Made by a program: the position numbers and the translations under genes
Notes under the pieces: generated by a model
The model's database searches: none
Told to the model about the DNA's origin: nothing
What the model saw: only the letters and a program-made list of their open reading frames with translations
In this document: positions 1 to 9,381 of the stretch, piece after piece
Numbering within the stretch: the first letter of the stretch is position 1
Layout: each line of letters starts with the position of its first letter
From: Gloeothece verrucosa PCC 7822
GTDB lineage: Bacteria; Cyanobacteriota; Cyanobacteriia; Cyanobacteriales; Microcystaceae
Reading direction: 5' to 3'
Assembly: GCF_000147335.1 (NCBI RefSeq)
Contig: NC_014501.1
Location: forward strand, 1,751,501-1,815,500
DNA: 64,000 nucleotides

Positions 1-447
1 CTTGCATGGCGGGGATTTGAAAAATACCCCGATAATTTTCAGCTATGATTAGAAAAAGTTAGATTCTCACTCTGACCTAAAACCCAAAAATATTAAAAAA
101 CTCTGTACAATCTCAAAACTGTAACCCAAGAAACAAAGCCCCCACAGACAAGCTTTAAGATAGGTATCTCTGTTCAATCATTGAGTTCGCTAAAATCAGT
201 CTAAGTCTTAGCCAGCAAGGGTTATAAATCTATCAACCCCCACATAACTCAAAAGTAATAAGTGTTTTTAACTATGTCTTATAATAGAAGAGAGAAGAAA
301 ACCTATCTAAATAGTTAAATTGACAAAACTTCAAGAAAGCAGTAATAGTTTTAACGGCAAAAATTGACCCGAATTAGCTCCCCATATTTTTTGTAACCTC
401 ACTCAACAGTTCTCATCCTCAGTGATCAACGTTCTTAAACAACCCTT
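1..447. other. Intergenic region upstream of adhE
   Basis: No coding region was recognised. A short inverted repeat (CGGGG at 10-14, CCCCG at 27-31) followed by an AT-rich stretch may be the terminator of a gene lying to the left of the window. A TATAAT box at 280-285 is in the right orientation to be a -10 element for adhE, but I see no good -35 box 17 bases before it, so the promoter is only suggested. The long leader of about 150 bases is otherwise featureless. Confidence 0.35.
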
Positions 448-3111
448 ATGAAAGTAACAAACATCCCAGAACTCGAAGTATTGATCCAAAGAACAAAAGC
501 CGCCCAGGAAATTTACGCCACCTATAGCCAAGAACAGGTAGACGAAATTTTCAAAAAAGCGGCACTAGCGGCTAATGCAGCCCGTATCCCCTTAGCTAAA
601 ATGGCGGTAGCCGAAACTGGCATGGGTGTGATCGAAGATAAAGTGATTAAAAATCATTTTGCCTCAGAAATCATCTATAACAAATATAAACAGGATAAAA
701 CCTGCGGCGTAATCGAAGAAGATAAATCCTTCGGCTTTCAAAAAATTGCCGAACCCGTAGGACTTGTAGCCGGCATCGTTCCCACCACTAACCCCACCTC
801 CACAGCTATATTTAAAGCCCTCATCACCCTAAAAACCCGCAACGGCATTATCTTTTCCCCTCATCCCCGCGCCAAAAACTGCACCATCGAAGCCGCGAGA
901 ATTATCCTTGAGGCAGCCGTAGAAGCAGGTGCCCCAGAAGGTTTGATCGGTTGGATAGATGAACCTTCGGTAGAACTCTCTCAGGCCTTAATGCAACATC
1001 CCCAAATTAGCCTCATTTTAGCCACAGGCGGCCCCGGCATGGTGAAAGCGGCTTATTCATCGGGTCGTCCCTCTTTAGGGGTAGGCGCAGGCAATACCCC
1101 GGCTTTAATTGATGATACCGCTCATATTAAAATGGCTGTTTCCTCGATTATCCTCAGTAAAACCTTTGATAATGGCATGATATGTGCATCGGAACAGTCG
1201 GTAGTGGTGGTAGATTCCATTTATGAACAGGTCAAACAAGAGTTTATTGAACGGGGTGCTTATTTCCTCAACCCCCAAGAAAAAGAGCAATTAGGAAAAG
1301 TTTTAATCGTTGATGGTCACCTTAATGCTAGTATAGTGGGCCAATCTGTGCAAAAATTAGCCGAATTAGCCGGTTTAAACATACCCGAAGAGAGTCGCGT
1401 TCTCATTGCCGAAATAGAAGAGATTGGTTATAGTGAACCCTTTGCTTATGAAAAATTATCTCCCGTTTTAGGGATGTATCGGGCCAGTGATTTTATCGAT
1501 GGAGTCAAGGTTGCCGAACAGTTAGTCGAATTTGCCGGTAAAGGCCATACCGCCGTTTTATATACTGCACCCTCCAATAAAGACCATATCCGACGTTTTG
1601 AAGAAAAAATTGAAACCGCCCGGGTTTTAATTAATACTCCCTCCTCACAAGGGGCCATCGGAGATATCTATAATTTCCGTTTAGATCCCTCTCTTACCCT
1701 CGGATGCGGAACTTGGGGCGGTAACTCCATTAGTGAAAATGTCGAACCCCGTCATTTACTGAATGTTAAAACCGTAGCCGAACGACGGGAAAATATGCTC
1801 TGGTTCCGAGTCCCTCCGAAGATTTATTTTAAATATGGGGCCTTACCGATTGCTATTCGAGAATTAGCCGGAAAACAACGGGCCTTTATTGTCACTGACA
1901 AACCGATTTATGATTTAGGCATGACCCGTTCCCTAGAAGAAGTCCTCGACGAAATCGGCTTAAGATACAATATTTTTTATGATGTGGAACCCGATCCCTC
2001 TTTAGAAACCGTCAATCGTGGTTTAGCCCTGATGCGGGATTTTAACCCCGATGTGATCATCGCCATTGGTGGAGGTTCTCCGATGGATGCGGCTAAAATT
2101 ATGTGGCTGTTGTACGAACATCCAGAAATAGAATTTGATGGGTTAGCGATGCGCTTTATGGACATCCGTAAACGGGTGTATGAATTGCCGCCTCTTGGAC
2201 AAAAAGCCCTCTTAGTCGCCGTTCCCACCACTTCCGGCACCGGATCAGAAGTTACCCCCTTTGCAGTGGTGACTGATCGACGCAAGAATATTAAATATCC
2301 TCTGGCAGACTACGCCTTAACCCCCTCAATGGCCGTTGTCGATCCCGAGTTAGTCTTAAATATGCCTAAGTCCCTTACCGCTTACGGCGGACTGGACGCG
2401 CTAACCCATGCCACAGAAGCCTTTGTCTCGGTATTAGCCTCAGAATATACCACCGGACTCGCCCTAGAAGCGATTCGACTCATCTTTAAATATCTCCCGA
2501 GTGCTTACCAAAACGGCGGCAAAGACTCGAAAGCCCGCGAAAAAATTCATTATGCGGCTACGATGGCCGGTATGGCTTTTGCGAACAGCTTTTTAGGCAT
2601 TTGTCACTCCATGGCCCATCAATTAGGGGCAGTGTTTCATGTGCCTCACGGGTTAGCTAATGCCATGTTGATCTCCTATGTCATCCGTTACAATGCAACC
2701 GATGCGCCCTTTAAACAAGCTACCTTCTCTCAATATAAATATCCTAATGCTATCTGGCGTTATGCCCGTATTGCGGATTATTTGGGATTAGGCGGCGTAA
2801 CTCGTGAAGAAAAAGTAGATCGCTTAATAGAAGTGATCGAAGACCTCAAACGTCGGTTAGATATTCCCACAGCCCTCAAAGACGTTATTCCGGTGGGAGA
2901 AGCCGAATTTTTGGTTAAAGTGGATGAAATAGCCGATCAAGCCTTTGATGATCAATGTACAGGTTCCAATCCTCGTTATCCTCTAATTCAGGATTTGAGA
3001 GAACTATTACTAAAGGCTTATTATGGAGAGTCTCCCATTAATACCAATGGCGACGAACGCAGACATCTAACCTTAGCCGATGTCAAAACCGATCCTCAAC
3101 CGATCGCCTAA
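448..3111 (+). CDS. adhE: Bifunctional acetaldehyde-CoA/alcohol dehydrogenase AdhE
   Basis: Converts acetyl-CoA to acetaldehyde and then to ethanol using two NADH, a cytosolic fermentative route. The 887 residues match the usual two-domain length. Residues 1 to about 440 are the aldehyde dehydrogenase domain, with the catalytic cysteine in FDNGMICAS at residue 246, the same number as in E. coli AdhE. The rest is an iron-type alcohol dehydrogenase, with GGGSPMDAAK for NAD binding and the metal ligands in DALTHATEAF and HSMAHQLGAVFHVPHG. Nothing is truncated. The next gene lies 88 bases downstream on the same strand and could share its transcript. In cyanobacteria AdhE would serve dark anaerobic fermentation; that role here is inferred. 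Confidence 0.97.
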   Translation: MKVTNIPELEVLIQRTKAAQEIYATYSQEQVDEIFKKAALAANAARIPLAKMAVAETGMGVIEDKVIKNHFASEIIYNKYKQDKTCGVIEEDKSFGFQKIAEPVGLVAGIVPTTNPTSTAIFKALITLKTRNGIIFSPHPRAKNCTIEAARIILEAAVEAGAPEGLIGWIDEPSVELSQALMQHPQISLILATGGPGMVKAAYSSGRPSLGVGAGNTPALIDDTAHIKMAVSSIILSKTFDNGMICASEQSVVVVDSIYEQVKQEFIERGAYFLNPQEKEQLGKVLIVDGHLNASIVGQSVQKLAELAGLNIPEESRVLIAEIEEIGYSEPFAYEKLSPVLGMYRASDFIDGVKVAEQLVEFAGKGHTAVLYTAPSNKDHIRRFEEKIETARVLINTPSSQGAIGDIYNFRLDPSLTLGCGTWGGNSISENVEPRHLLNVKTVAERRENMLWFRVPPKIYFKYGALPIAIRELAGKQRAFIVTDKPIYDLGMTRSLEEVLDEIGLRYNIFYDVEPDPSLETVNRGLALMRDFNPDVIIAIGGGSPMDAAKIMWLLYEHPEIEFDGLAMRFMDIRKRVYELPPLGQKALLVAVPTTSGTGSEVTPFAVVTDRRKNIKYPLADYALTPSMAVVDPELVLNMPKSLTAYGGLDALTHATEAFVSVLASEYTTGLALEAIRLIFKYLPSAYQNGGKDSKAREKIHYAATMAGMAFANSFLGICHSMAHQLGAVFHVPHGLANAMLISYVIRYNATDAPFKQATFSQYKYPNAIWRYARIADYLGLGGVTREEKVDRLIEVIEDLKRRLDIPTALKDVIPVGEAEFLVKVDEIADQAFDDQCTGSNPRYPLIQDLRELLLKAYYGESPINTNGDERRHLTLADVKTDPQPIA

Positions 3112-3199
3112 ATTCTAATTTCTTCCTGTCTTCTTTTACCGCCAGAGGGCAGGGGGAAACTTGGGCAAAAATCATCTCATCTGCCTTTTGTGAAAAATT

Positions 3200-4288
3200 A
3201 TGTCTCAAACTACCCCCACAATTGTTGTTATGCACGGTGATCAAACCGGCGAAGAACTGTTATTACAAGCTTTGCGGGTATTGCAACCATCAGTCATTCG
3301 TCAACCCCTACAATTTCTCGACTATGACATCAGTTTAGAAAACCGTCGCGCCACTCAAAATCAAGTGGTAAAAGAAGCCGCCGAAAAAGCTAGAAACACT
3401 GGACTCGCCCTCAAAGCCGCCACCATTACCCCAGAAATTTCCCAAGATGTGGGAAGTCCTAATGCTATCTTACGAGAAGCAATAGACGCTAAAGTGATTC
3501 TCAGAACCGGACGACGTATTCCTAAAATACGCCCCATCGGAGGGGTACATTCCCCGATCGCTATTGTTCGTATGGCAGTAGATGATGCCTATGGGTCTAA
3601 AGAATGGCGCGAAATTAAAGAAAATGGCGATGAGATCGCCTATCGCACCTCGAAAATTTCTCGCTCAACTTGCCGCGCTGTAGCCGAGTTTACCTTTCAA
3701 TATGCTAGACGCACAAAAGCTAAGGTGTTTGGTGGGCCAAAATTTACCGTCAGTGCAGTTTATGAGGGGATGTTTAAAGAAGAACTCGATAAAGCCGCTA
3801 AACGCCATACGGATGTTTTTTATCAACCCCTGTTAATTGATGCTACCTTTGCTCTGTTGTTGCAAAGCAGTGGCGAATCTTTGGTTATTCCCGCTTTGAA
3901 CCGAGATGGGGACCTTCTATCGGATATGGTATTACAAATGTATGGCAGTATTGCTGGTTCTGAGAGTTTAGTGTTAGGGTTTGATGCTGGTAGTGATCAG
4001 GTGAAAACCGTGATGGCTGAAGCCCCTCATGGAACTGCCCCCGCGCTGTTTGGGAAAAATATTGCTAACCCAATGGCGATGATCTTAGCCTGTGCGGCTT
4101 TGTTGAGTTATGTGGGGACTGGGTTAGCGGAAAAGGCTTCTCGAGCTATCTATGAAAGCGTTTTTGAAACTATTTATGAGGGTAAAGCTACCCCAGATCT
4201 GGGCGGACAAATGACCACCAGTGACTTTACAGATGAGGTAATTCGCCGCGTTGAGGCTAAGTTGGAGGTTTGGTCTAGTTTAGAGTAA
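3200..4288 (+). CDS. Isocitrate/isopropylmalate dehydrogenase family protein
   Basis: A 362-residue member of the NAD(P)-dependent beta-decarboxylating dehydrogenase superfamily. Visible family traits are the N-terminal MHGDQTGEEL (in place of the usual GDGIGPE), the substrate-arginine region ILRTGRRIPKIRP, and a C-terminal EAPHGTAPALFGKNIANPMAMILACAALL, which is the conserved NAD-binding/HGSAPDIAGK-like region. The usual signature around the metal-binding aspartates (DxxxxD) is seen as DAGSDQ and is shifted from the isopropylmalate dehydrogenase consensus. Substrate is therefore uncertain; it is probably not the housekeeping Icd or LeuB. It follows adhE by 88 bases on the same strand, so co-transcription is possible. 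Confidence 0.8.
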   Translation: MSQTTPTIVVMHGDQTGEELLLQALRVLQPSVIRQPLQFLDYDISLENRRATQNQVVKEAAEKARNTGLALKAATITPEISQDVGSPNAILREAIDAKVILRTGRRIPKIRPIGGVHSPIAIVRMAVDDAYGSKEWREIKENGDEIAYRTSKISRSTCRAVAEFTFQYARRTKAKVFGGPKFTVSAVYEGMFKEELDKAAKRHTDVFYQPLLIDATFALLLQSSGESLVIPALNRDGDLLSDMVLQMYGSIAGSESLVLGFDAGSDQVKTVMAEAPHGTAPALFGKNIANPMAMILACAALLSYVGTGLAEKASRAIYESVFETIYEGKATPDLGGQMTTSDFTDEVIRRVEAKLEVWSSLE

Positions 4289-4375
4289 AAAGCCCTTGAC
4301 AAAATTGACTTGAAGTTTCTGATGCTCAATTTGCCTAGAGCAAATATTTGTTCGCACCTAATGACTCAAGTTCAA

Positions 4376-7300
4376 CTAAATAACCATAAAATCCCTAGAA
4401 TTAATCAGACTGAGATTTATGCCTGAAAGCGTTGCTAAAAGTTCGTTAGAGCTAGTTAAATAAATTAAAGTATTACTCTGATTGGAAGTAAGAGTTAATT
4501 GAGCAAAACTCAAACCTGCCGATAAACCCAGTTTATCTTGACCATCCATAAAGTCAGTGATGGTATCGCTGCCAAAATTAGCCGCTAAAACAAACACATC
4601 TTTATCCAACCCCCCTGTAAGGAGGTCATTCCCTTCACCGCCGCGCAAAGTATCGTTCCCCTCGGCACCATTAAGAGTATCATTTCCTTCATTCCCATAG
4701 AGACTATCATTGTTGTTGCCTCCATTAAGAATATCGCTACCCTCATTCCCATAGAGAGTATCATTTCCGTTACCCCCGTTAAGGGTATCATTGTCTTGAT
4801 TACCATAAAGAAGGTCGTGATCGTCATCTCCATTTAGCAGATCATTGTTTTCATTGCCATAGAGAGTATCTCTGCCCACACCGCCGCTAAGGGTGTCATT
4901 ACCTGTACTCCCATAGAGGGCATCATTGCCGGCATCTCCATTGAGAATATCATTCCCTTGATCACCATAAAGCTGATCGTTGCTCTCGTCTCCAGAGAGA
5001 AGATCATTATCTTCATTCCCATAGAGGGTATCATTGTTGCTACCTCCCTTCAGGGTATCTTGCCCTTCATTCCCATAGAGTAGATCATTTCCCTCATCTC
5101 CATTGAGAATATCATTCCCTTGATTACCCCATAAAGTGTCGTTGTGAGTTCCTCCTTTGAGGGTATCGTTACCTTCATTCCCTAATAGGTTGTCGCTCTC
5201 AGAACCCCCATTAAGACTATCATTTCCTTGATTCCCCTCGAGATAATCTTTGCCCTCGTTGCCATTGAGTTCGTCATTCCCTTCATTCCCATAGAGATTA
5301 TCGTTCCCGCCACCCCCATTAAGAACATCGTTGTCTTCTTTACCATAAAGGTTGTCATTACCTGCTAGACCATTGATAATGTCTTTGAGTTTTGTGCCGA
5401 TCAGTTCGTCGTTACGCCAGGTACCATTCTTGACAGGTTGGTAATTTCCAAAGTTGATGTTGTTGACTATTTGTCCGGGATCAAGCTTGACTGTGTAAAT
5501 TCCTTGACCCGCCGCATTGGTAACGGTTATATCGTCAATATACCAACCTTCAAAATTATTGGCATAATAATCAATACTGTCAAAATCGAAGCGAATTTTA
5601 ATTTTACTACCCGTATAAGCCGTTAAATCAAGGGTTAAGTTGGTCCATCCAGGGGTAGGGTCTTGCAAGGACTGTTGGTTAGAAGCAATTTGAAAAAAGT
5701 CACCGCCATTTTGAGAGAGGAGAACTTTAGCCTGGTCATAAAAACCCCCTCCTTCTGTTTGCAAGAAATAATTAAAAGATAACTGGGCATCCTCAAGACC
5801 GATTAGGCTAATCTCAGAAGAAGTAATTCGACCTGAAGTCGATCCTACATCGTAGTTTCCACCCCCATCAATCCCTTCTTTTGTCCCAAAGTATAGGCTA
5901 TCATCAGCCGAGTGACCCGCTTGATTTCCCCGCCCCGTAGACAAATGCCATAGCCCGTTGTAATTGTTATCAATCGTAAATCCGTCTAGACTAGCATTGC
6001 CCTGTGCATCACTAAAATCGGCATTGAATAAGAATCTCGGCGTAGTTTGTGCCCAATTAGCTTGTAAGACCTCAGCGACGGTATAAGTAATACCCGGTGT
6101 TAGGTTAGTGAAGGCATAATTGCCGTCTTTATCAGTGAGGGCGGAAATTTCCCCGTTATCGAGGCGGCCATTTTGGTTTTGGTCAAGGTAAATTGTCATT
6201 CCCGGCAAGCCGGGCTCTCCTTGATCGCGAATCCCATCACCATCTAGGTCATTCCATTTAATCCCTCGGATTTCTCCTTTTTTTAATTCATAATGACCAA
6301 AGTTAATATTATTGACCACTTCATCAGGAGACAATGCCACTGAATAGCTACCCGAAACCGGTTGAGTCTGTTGCCATCCGTTCTGGTTCACAACATTGAC
6401 CTGATAATTACCCGGGGCAAGATTAGTAAAGCTATATTTACCCTGTTCATCTGTAACAGTGGACAGTTCCCCTGTATCGAGTTGGCTATTGCCATTCTCA
6501 TCTAAATATATCGTCCATCCGGCTAAACCGGGTTCTCCTGAATCTAGGACAGCATTTTGATTGAGGTCATTCCACTTTGTGCCGCTAATTGTCGCCGGTT
6601 GGGCCAAGAAATTTCCCCAGTTAATCCCGCTAACTGTTTGACTTTCTGCAACTTGTACAGTATAATATAAGTCCGTCTGATTAGTCTGTGTCCATCCAAG
6701 TTGTTTAACTTCTCTAACGGTATAATTTCCTGGAGAGAGTAAGAGAAAAGCATAATCTCCCTGTTTATTAGTAACGGTTGAGCGTTCTCCTGGGTCAAAG
6801 GTACCATTATTATTCTGATCTAGATAGATTTTCCATCCCGCTAGACCCGGTTCTCCTGCATCTCGAACACCATTTTGATCCAGGTCGTTCCATAGGCTGC
6901 CGGTGATTTTGGCGGCTAAGGGGGAGAGCAAAGCCTTATAGGCGTTTAACCGTCCTCCAGAAACCGTGATGCCTTGTAAAGACGAAACCGGCTCAACACC
7001 CGAGAGAATATAGCTTTTGACTTGTGCGGGGGTCAAATTAGGATTAAGCGAGTAAATCAAACTGGCAACCCCCGAGACATAAGCAGTGGACATCGAAGTG
7101 CCGCTCGAAGAAGCGTAGTTATTTCCTGGCCAGGTGCTGTAAATCTGAACTCCGGGCGCGGCTAAATCTACCGTAGTTGCCCCATAATTAGAAAAATCCG
7201 CCAGTTGATCCTGATCATCGGTAGCGGCTACCGAGATAATGTTCTCTAGGTCGTAACTAGCAGGATACACCGGCAACAGATCGTTGTTGTTGTGACCATT

Positions 7301-8173
7301 GCCAGCAGAAGCGGTAAATAACTGTCCGGCTGCATTGGCTGCGGCGATGGCATCATGTAAAGCCTGAGAATATTGGCCCCCTGACCAACTATTATTGAGA
7401 ATTTGAACGTTGACCCCATAATTAAGCTTCATCATGGTGGCATATTCTATAGCCTGAATCGCATCGAAGATATTCCCCGTCTCTTGTCCATTGAGGAACT
7501 TTAGAGCCATAATTTTAGTTTTCGGGGCCACACCAATGACACCCTGAAGATTATTTCCCTCTGCCGCGATAATTCCTGCTACATGAGTTCCGTGATAATT
7601 CTCGTCCAATGGGTCACTATCTTCATTGACGAAATCATAGCCGTAGTAATCATCAATATAACCGTTGCCATCGTCATCGATCCCGTTGTTTGGCACCTCG
7701 CCGGGATTGGTCCACATATTGTTAACTAGGTCGGGGTGAGTATAATCTACACCAGTATCAATGACTCCTACTACTACCCCTTCCCCATTAGCCAGATTAT
7801 AAGCCTCTAGTCCATCAATATCTGCATCTGGAGTTCCACCGGTTTGACCTGTATTGTTGATAGCCCAGAGTTTGTTAAAATTGACATCATTCGGGATAGA
7901 ACTCGTCTCAAGGAGGTAATTCAATTCTGCATATTCTACGTTAGGATTCTTTTTAAGTTCAGCTAGTGCCGCTTGGATGCTCATCCCTGTAACTGACCAC
8001 AGTTGATATCCCCATTGTTTAGTCGTTTCTATCACCGAAGCACCTAGACTTTTTTGCAAGTCCAAAGCTTGTGTAGATTGTACTTCCGGTTTTAGCTTAA
8101 CGATTAATTGGTTAGACACTGGGCGGCTGTCTGCGTTGGTATTACGGTAAATAGTGGCATTCATGGTGATCAT
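4376..8173 (-). CDS. Secreted subtilisin-like protease with SdrD-like and RTX repeats
   Basis: I prefer the start at 8173 (residue 15 of the longest frame, which begins at 8215), because AAAGG lies five bases upstream of that ATG. Residue numbers here count from 8215. A prodomain-like region (about 30-120) precedes an S8 peptidase domain with catalytic Asp153 (VIDTGVDYTHP), His208 (HGTHVAGI) and Ser374 (GTSMSTAYVSG). Three SdrD/Cna-B-like domains follow, each starting near KWNDL and EPGLAG. The third is interrupted by about 175 residues (727-904) that look like a jelly-roll/MAM-type domain. The last third is a long run of calcium-binding RTX nonapeptides (GNEGNDxL type) ending in a typical non-repetitive tail. 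There is no N-terminal signal peptide, so type I secretion is expected. Substrate is unknown. Confidence 0.93.
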   Translation of the reverse strand: MITMNATIYRNTNADSRPVSNQLIVKLKPEVQSTQALDLQKSLGASVIETTKQWGYQLWSVTGMSIQAALAELKKNPNVEYAELNYLLETSSIPNDVNFNKLWAINNTGQTGGTPDADIDGLEAYNLANGEGVVVGVIDTGVDYTHPDLVNNMWTNPGEVPNNGIDDDGNGYIDDYYGYDFVNEDSDPLDENYHGTHVAGIIAAEGNNLQGVIGVAPKTKIMALKFLNGQETGNIFDAIQAIEYATMMKLNYGVNVQILNNSWSGGQYSQALHDAIAAANAAGQLFTASAGNGHNNNDLLPVYPASYDLENIISVAATDDQDQLADFSNYGATTVDLAAPGVQIYSTWPGNNYASSSGTSMSTAYVSGVASLIYSLNPNLTPAQVKSYILSGVEPVSSLQGITVSGGRLNAYKALLSPLAAKITGSLWNDLDQNGVRDAGEPGLAGWKIYLDQNNNGTFDPGERSTVTNKQGDYAFLLLSPGNYTVREVKQLGWTQTNQTDLYYTVQVAESQTVSGINWGNFLAQPATISGTKWNDLNQNAVLDSGEPGLAGWTIYLDENGNSQLDTGELSTVTDEQGKYSFTNLAPGNYQVNVVNQNGWQQTQPVSGSYSVALSPDEVVNNINFGHYELKKGEIRGIKWNDLDGDGIRDQGEPGLPGMTIYLDQNQNGRLDNGEISALTDKDGNYAFTNLTPGITYTVAEVLQANWAQTTPRFLFNADFSDAQGNASLDGFTIDNNYNGLWHLSTGRGNQAGHSADDSLYFGTKEGIDGGGNYDVGSTSGRITSSEISLIGLEDAQLSFNYFLQTEGGGFYDQAKVLLSQNGGDFFQIASNQQSLQDPTPGWTNLTLDLTAYTGSKIKIRFDFDSIDYYANNFEGWYIDDITVTNAAGQGIYTVKLDPGQIVNNINFGNYQPVKNGTWRNDELIGTKLKDIINGLAGNDNLYGKEDNDVLNGGGGNDNLYGNEGNDELNGNEGKDYLEGNQGNDSLNGGSESDNLLGNEGNDTLKGGTHNDTLWGNQGNDILNGDEGNDLLYGNEGQDTLKGGSNNDTLYGNEDNDLLSGDESNDQLYGDQGNDILNGDAGNDALYGSTGNDTLSGGVGRDTLYGNENNDLLNGDDDHDLLYGNQDNDTLNGGNGNDTLYGNEGSDILNGGNNNDSLYGNEGNDTLNGAEGNDTLRGGEGNDLLTGGLDKDVFVLAANFGSDTITDFMDGQDKLGLSAGLSFAQLTLTSNQSNTLIYLTSSNELLATLSGINLSLINSRDFMVI

Positions 8174-8189
8174 TTTTACCTTTAAATAA

Positions 8190-8208
8190 GCCTTAACTTC
8201 ATTAAGGC
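8190..8208. promoter_or_regulatory. Perfect stem-loop just upstream of the subtilase start
   Basis: GCCTTAA (8190-8196) pairs with TTAAGGC (8202-8208) across a five-base loop. It lies 17 bases before the preferred subtilase start and just upstream of its AAAGG ribosome site, so it would be in the 5' untranslated leader. It may influence translation or mRNA stability. This position is an extra reason to doubt the longer reading frame starting at 8215, which would run through it. Confidence 0.4.
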
Positions 8209-8215
8209 ATAGCAA

Positions 8216-8530
8216 TATTACTCGATAGCGACTAAATTAAGCAATTTTAAGTTTTACTACCTTTTATTAGTACACAATAATAACGCGAGTCAGCTTAGAC
8301 AGAACATTTTTTATCATAGAAGCAAATAATATTAAAATTTCTTATTAAATTTCGCTACTTCTAGCACTTTTTTTCAAAATATGTTAAAGAACCTAAAAAA
8401 ATGGAACAACGGATACAGAATTGTCTCTAAGATTGCCTAGAGAATAAAAATAGCCATCCCAAAACGAGAGCGAATCGGAGCTAAGTTGGGAACGACGTGG
8501 AATATAGTTTCGCTACAGAGCAAAAAAACA
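8216..8530. other. Intergenic region between subtilase and nitrogenase-associated gene
   Basis: This very AT-rich divergent intergenic region must carry both promoters. I could not identify a convincing -35/-10 pair and saw no coding potential. Confidence 0.3.
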
Positions 8531-8977
8531 ATGGTTAAAGTCATCTTTTACGAAAAACCCGGCTGTATCAATAACACCAAGCAAAAAGCGATCCTTACTG
8601 CCGCCGGTCATGAAGTAGAAGCTCACAGTCTATTAACAACCCCTTGGACAAAAGAAAGTCTGCGTCCGTTTTTTGGTCAAAGGCCACTGGCGGAATGGTT
8701 TAATTACACAGCACCTCGAATTAAATCAGGAGAAGTCATTCCCAATCAATTAGATGAGTCTAGCGCTTTAAGTTTGATGATAGCAGACCCTTTATTAATT
8801 CGTCGTCCTCTAATCCAGGTGGGAGAAGTTTATCAATCCGGCTTTGATCCGGCTCAAATTGATGCTTGGATCGGTTTAGACCCCCAAAAACCTGTTACTG
8901 AAGATTTAGAAACCTGTCCCCGTTCTCAGTCTGAGTCTAAAACTGCCTCGGATCATAGTTGCAAGATTCCTTCCTGA
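8531..8977 (+). CDS. Nitrogenase-associated ArsC/Spx-like protein
   Basis: The product begins MVKVIFYEKPGCINNTKQKAIL, typical of the ArsC-like thioredoxin-fold family called nitrogenase-associated protein (TIGR01616 type). It keeps a single cysteine (GCINNTKQK) at the position of the redox/arsenate cysteine, and the following LFFGxRPxAEWFN- and RxPLIQVGE-like segments fit that family. An upstream in-frame TTG at 8486 with GGAG in front would add 15 residues, but family members start at MVKV, so 8531 is chosen. The C-terminal 30 residues are polar and low complexity. Family members usually sit near nif genes; none are visible here, so the link to nitrogen fixation comes from the family, not from context. 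Confidence 0.8.
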   Translation: MVKVIFYEKPGCINNTKQKAILTAAGHEVEAHSLLTTPWTKESLRPFFGQRPLAEWFNYTAPRIKSGEVIPNQLDESSALSLMIADPLLIRRPLIQVGEVYQSGFDPAQIDAWIGLDPQKPVTEDLETCPRSQSESKTASDHSCKIPS

Positions 8978-9072
8978 AGTTCCTGTTCCTTACCCCCCAT
9001 AACATCAAATGCCCAGTAGAGACATCAATTTTCTACAGATTTGATGAACGCTCAGAATTCCCAACAAGTCAA

Positions 9073-9100
9073 AAGCCCTGATTCTAGCCAGGGCTTCTTT
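9073..9100. terminator. Bidirectional intrinsic terminator
   Basis: AAGCCCTG (9073-9080) pairs with CAGGGCTT (9089-9096). T-rich DNA follows on both sides (CTTT on the plus strand, TTTT on the minus strand). It can end transcripts of the nitrogenase-associated gene on the plus strand and the 42-codon gene on the minus strand. Confidence 0.75.
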
Positions 9101-9119
9101 AATATATAGTCATTTATAA

Positions 9120-9248
9120 TCATTTATTTAACTTTGAGTCGTCCAGACCAATTTCTGCCGATGCCCGTTCTAACATGGATTGTTGGCGGTTTTTTAGAGT
9201 ATGCTGTTGCCGTGTCATTAAAGCCCGTGCTTGTTCTTGAGTTTTCAT
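9120..9248 (-). CDS. Small protein of 42 residues, unannotated
   Basis: A short open frame encodes a charged, Gln/Arg-rich peptide beginning MKTQEQARALMTRQQHTLKN and ending IGLDDSKLNK. It has a strong ribosome site, AGAGGA, six bases before the ATG, and a terminator hairpin (9073-9096) about 25 bases after its stop. That combination makes it a credible small gene. The sequence predicts a soluble, mostly helical peptide with no membrane segment and no cysteine. I do not recognise the family. It sits between the convergent nitrogenase-associated gene and divergent folP. Confidence 0.65.
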   Translation of the reverse strand: MKTQEQARALMTRQQHTLKNRQQSMLERASAEIGLDDSKLNK

Positions 9249-9381
9249 ACTTTTTCCTCTAAAATTGTGATTTTGCTTATCCAAGAAACACTTTTAACTC
9301 GTTTCTTCTAATATAATAACCCGTAAAACTGTATAAATTGCTACCGATTGCTAAACTGTAACCAAACTTAACAATTAAGCC

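Noticed and set aside
1977..2285. A 102-codon minus-strand frame inside adhE
   Set aside because: It lies opposite the conserved alcohol dehydrogenase domain, with no ribosome site and no family features.
4585..5034. Methionine-rich frames on the minus strand within the RTX region
   Set aside because: They are shifted frames over the repetitive RTX coding DNA and repeat a simple composition; the RTX frame is clearly the real one.
8486..8530. TTG start with GGAG for the nitrogenase-associated protein
   Set aside because: The added 15 residues do not match the family, which begins at MVKV; kept only as an alternative.
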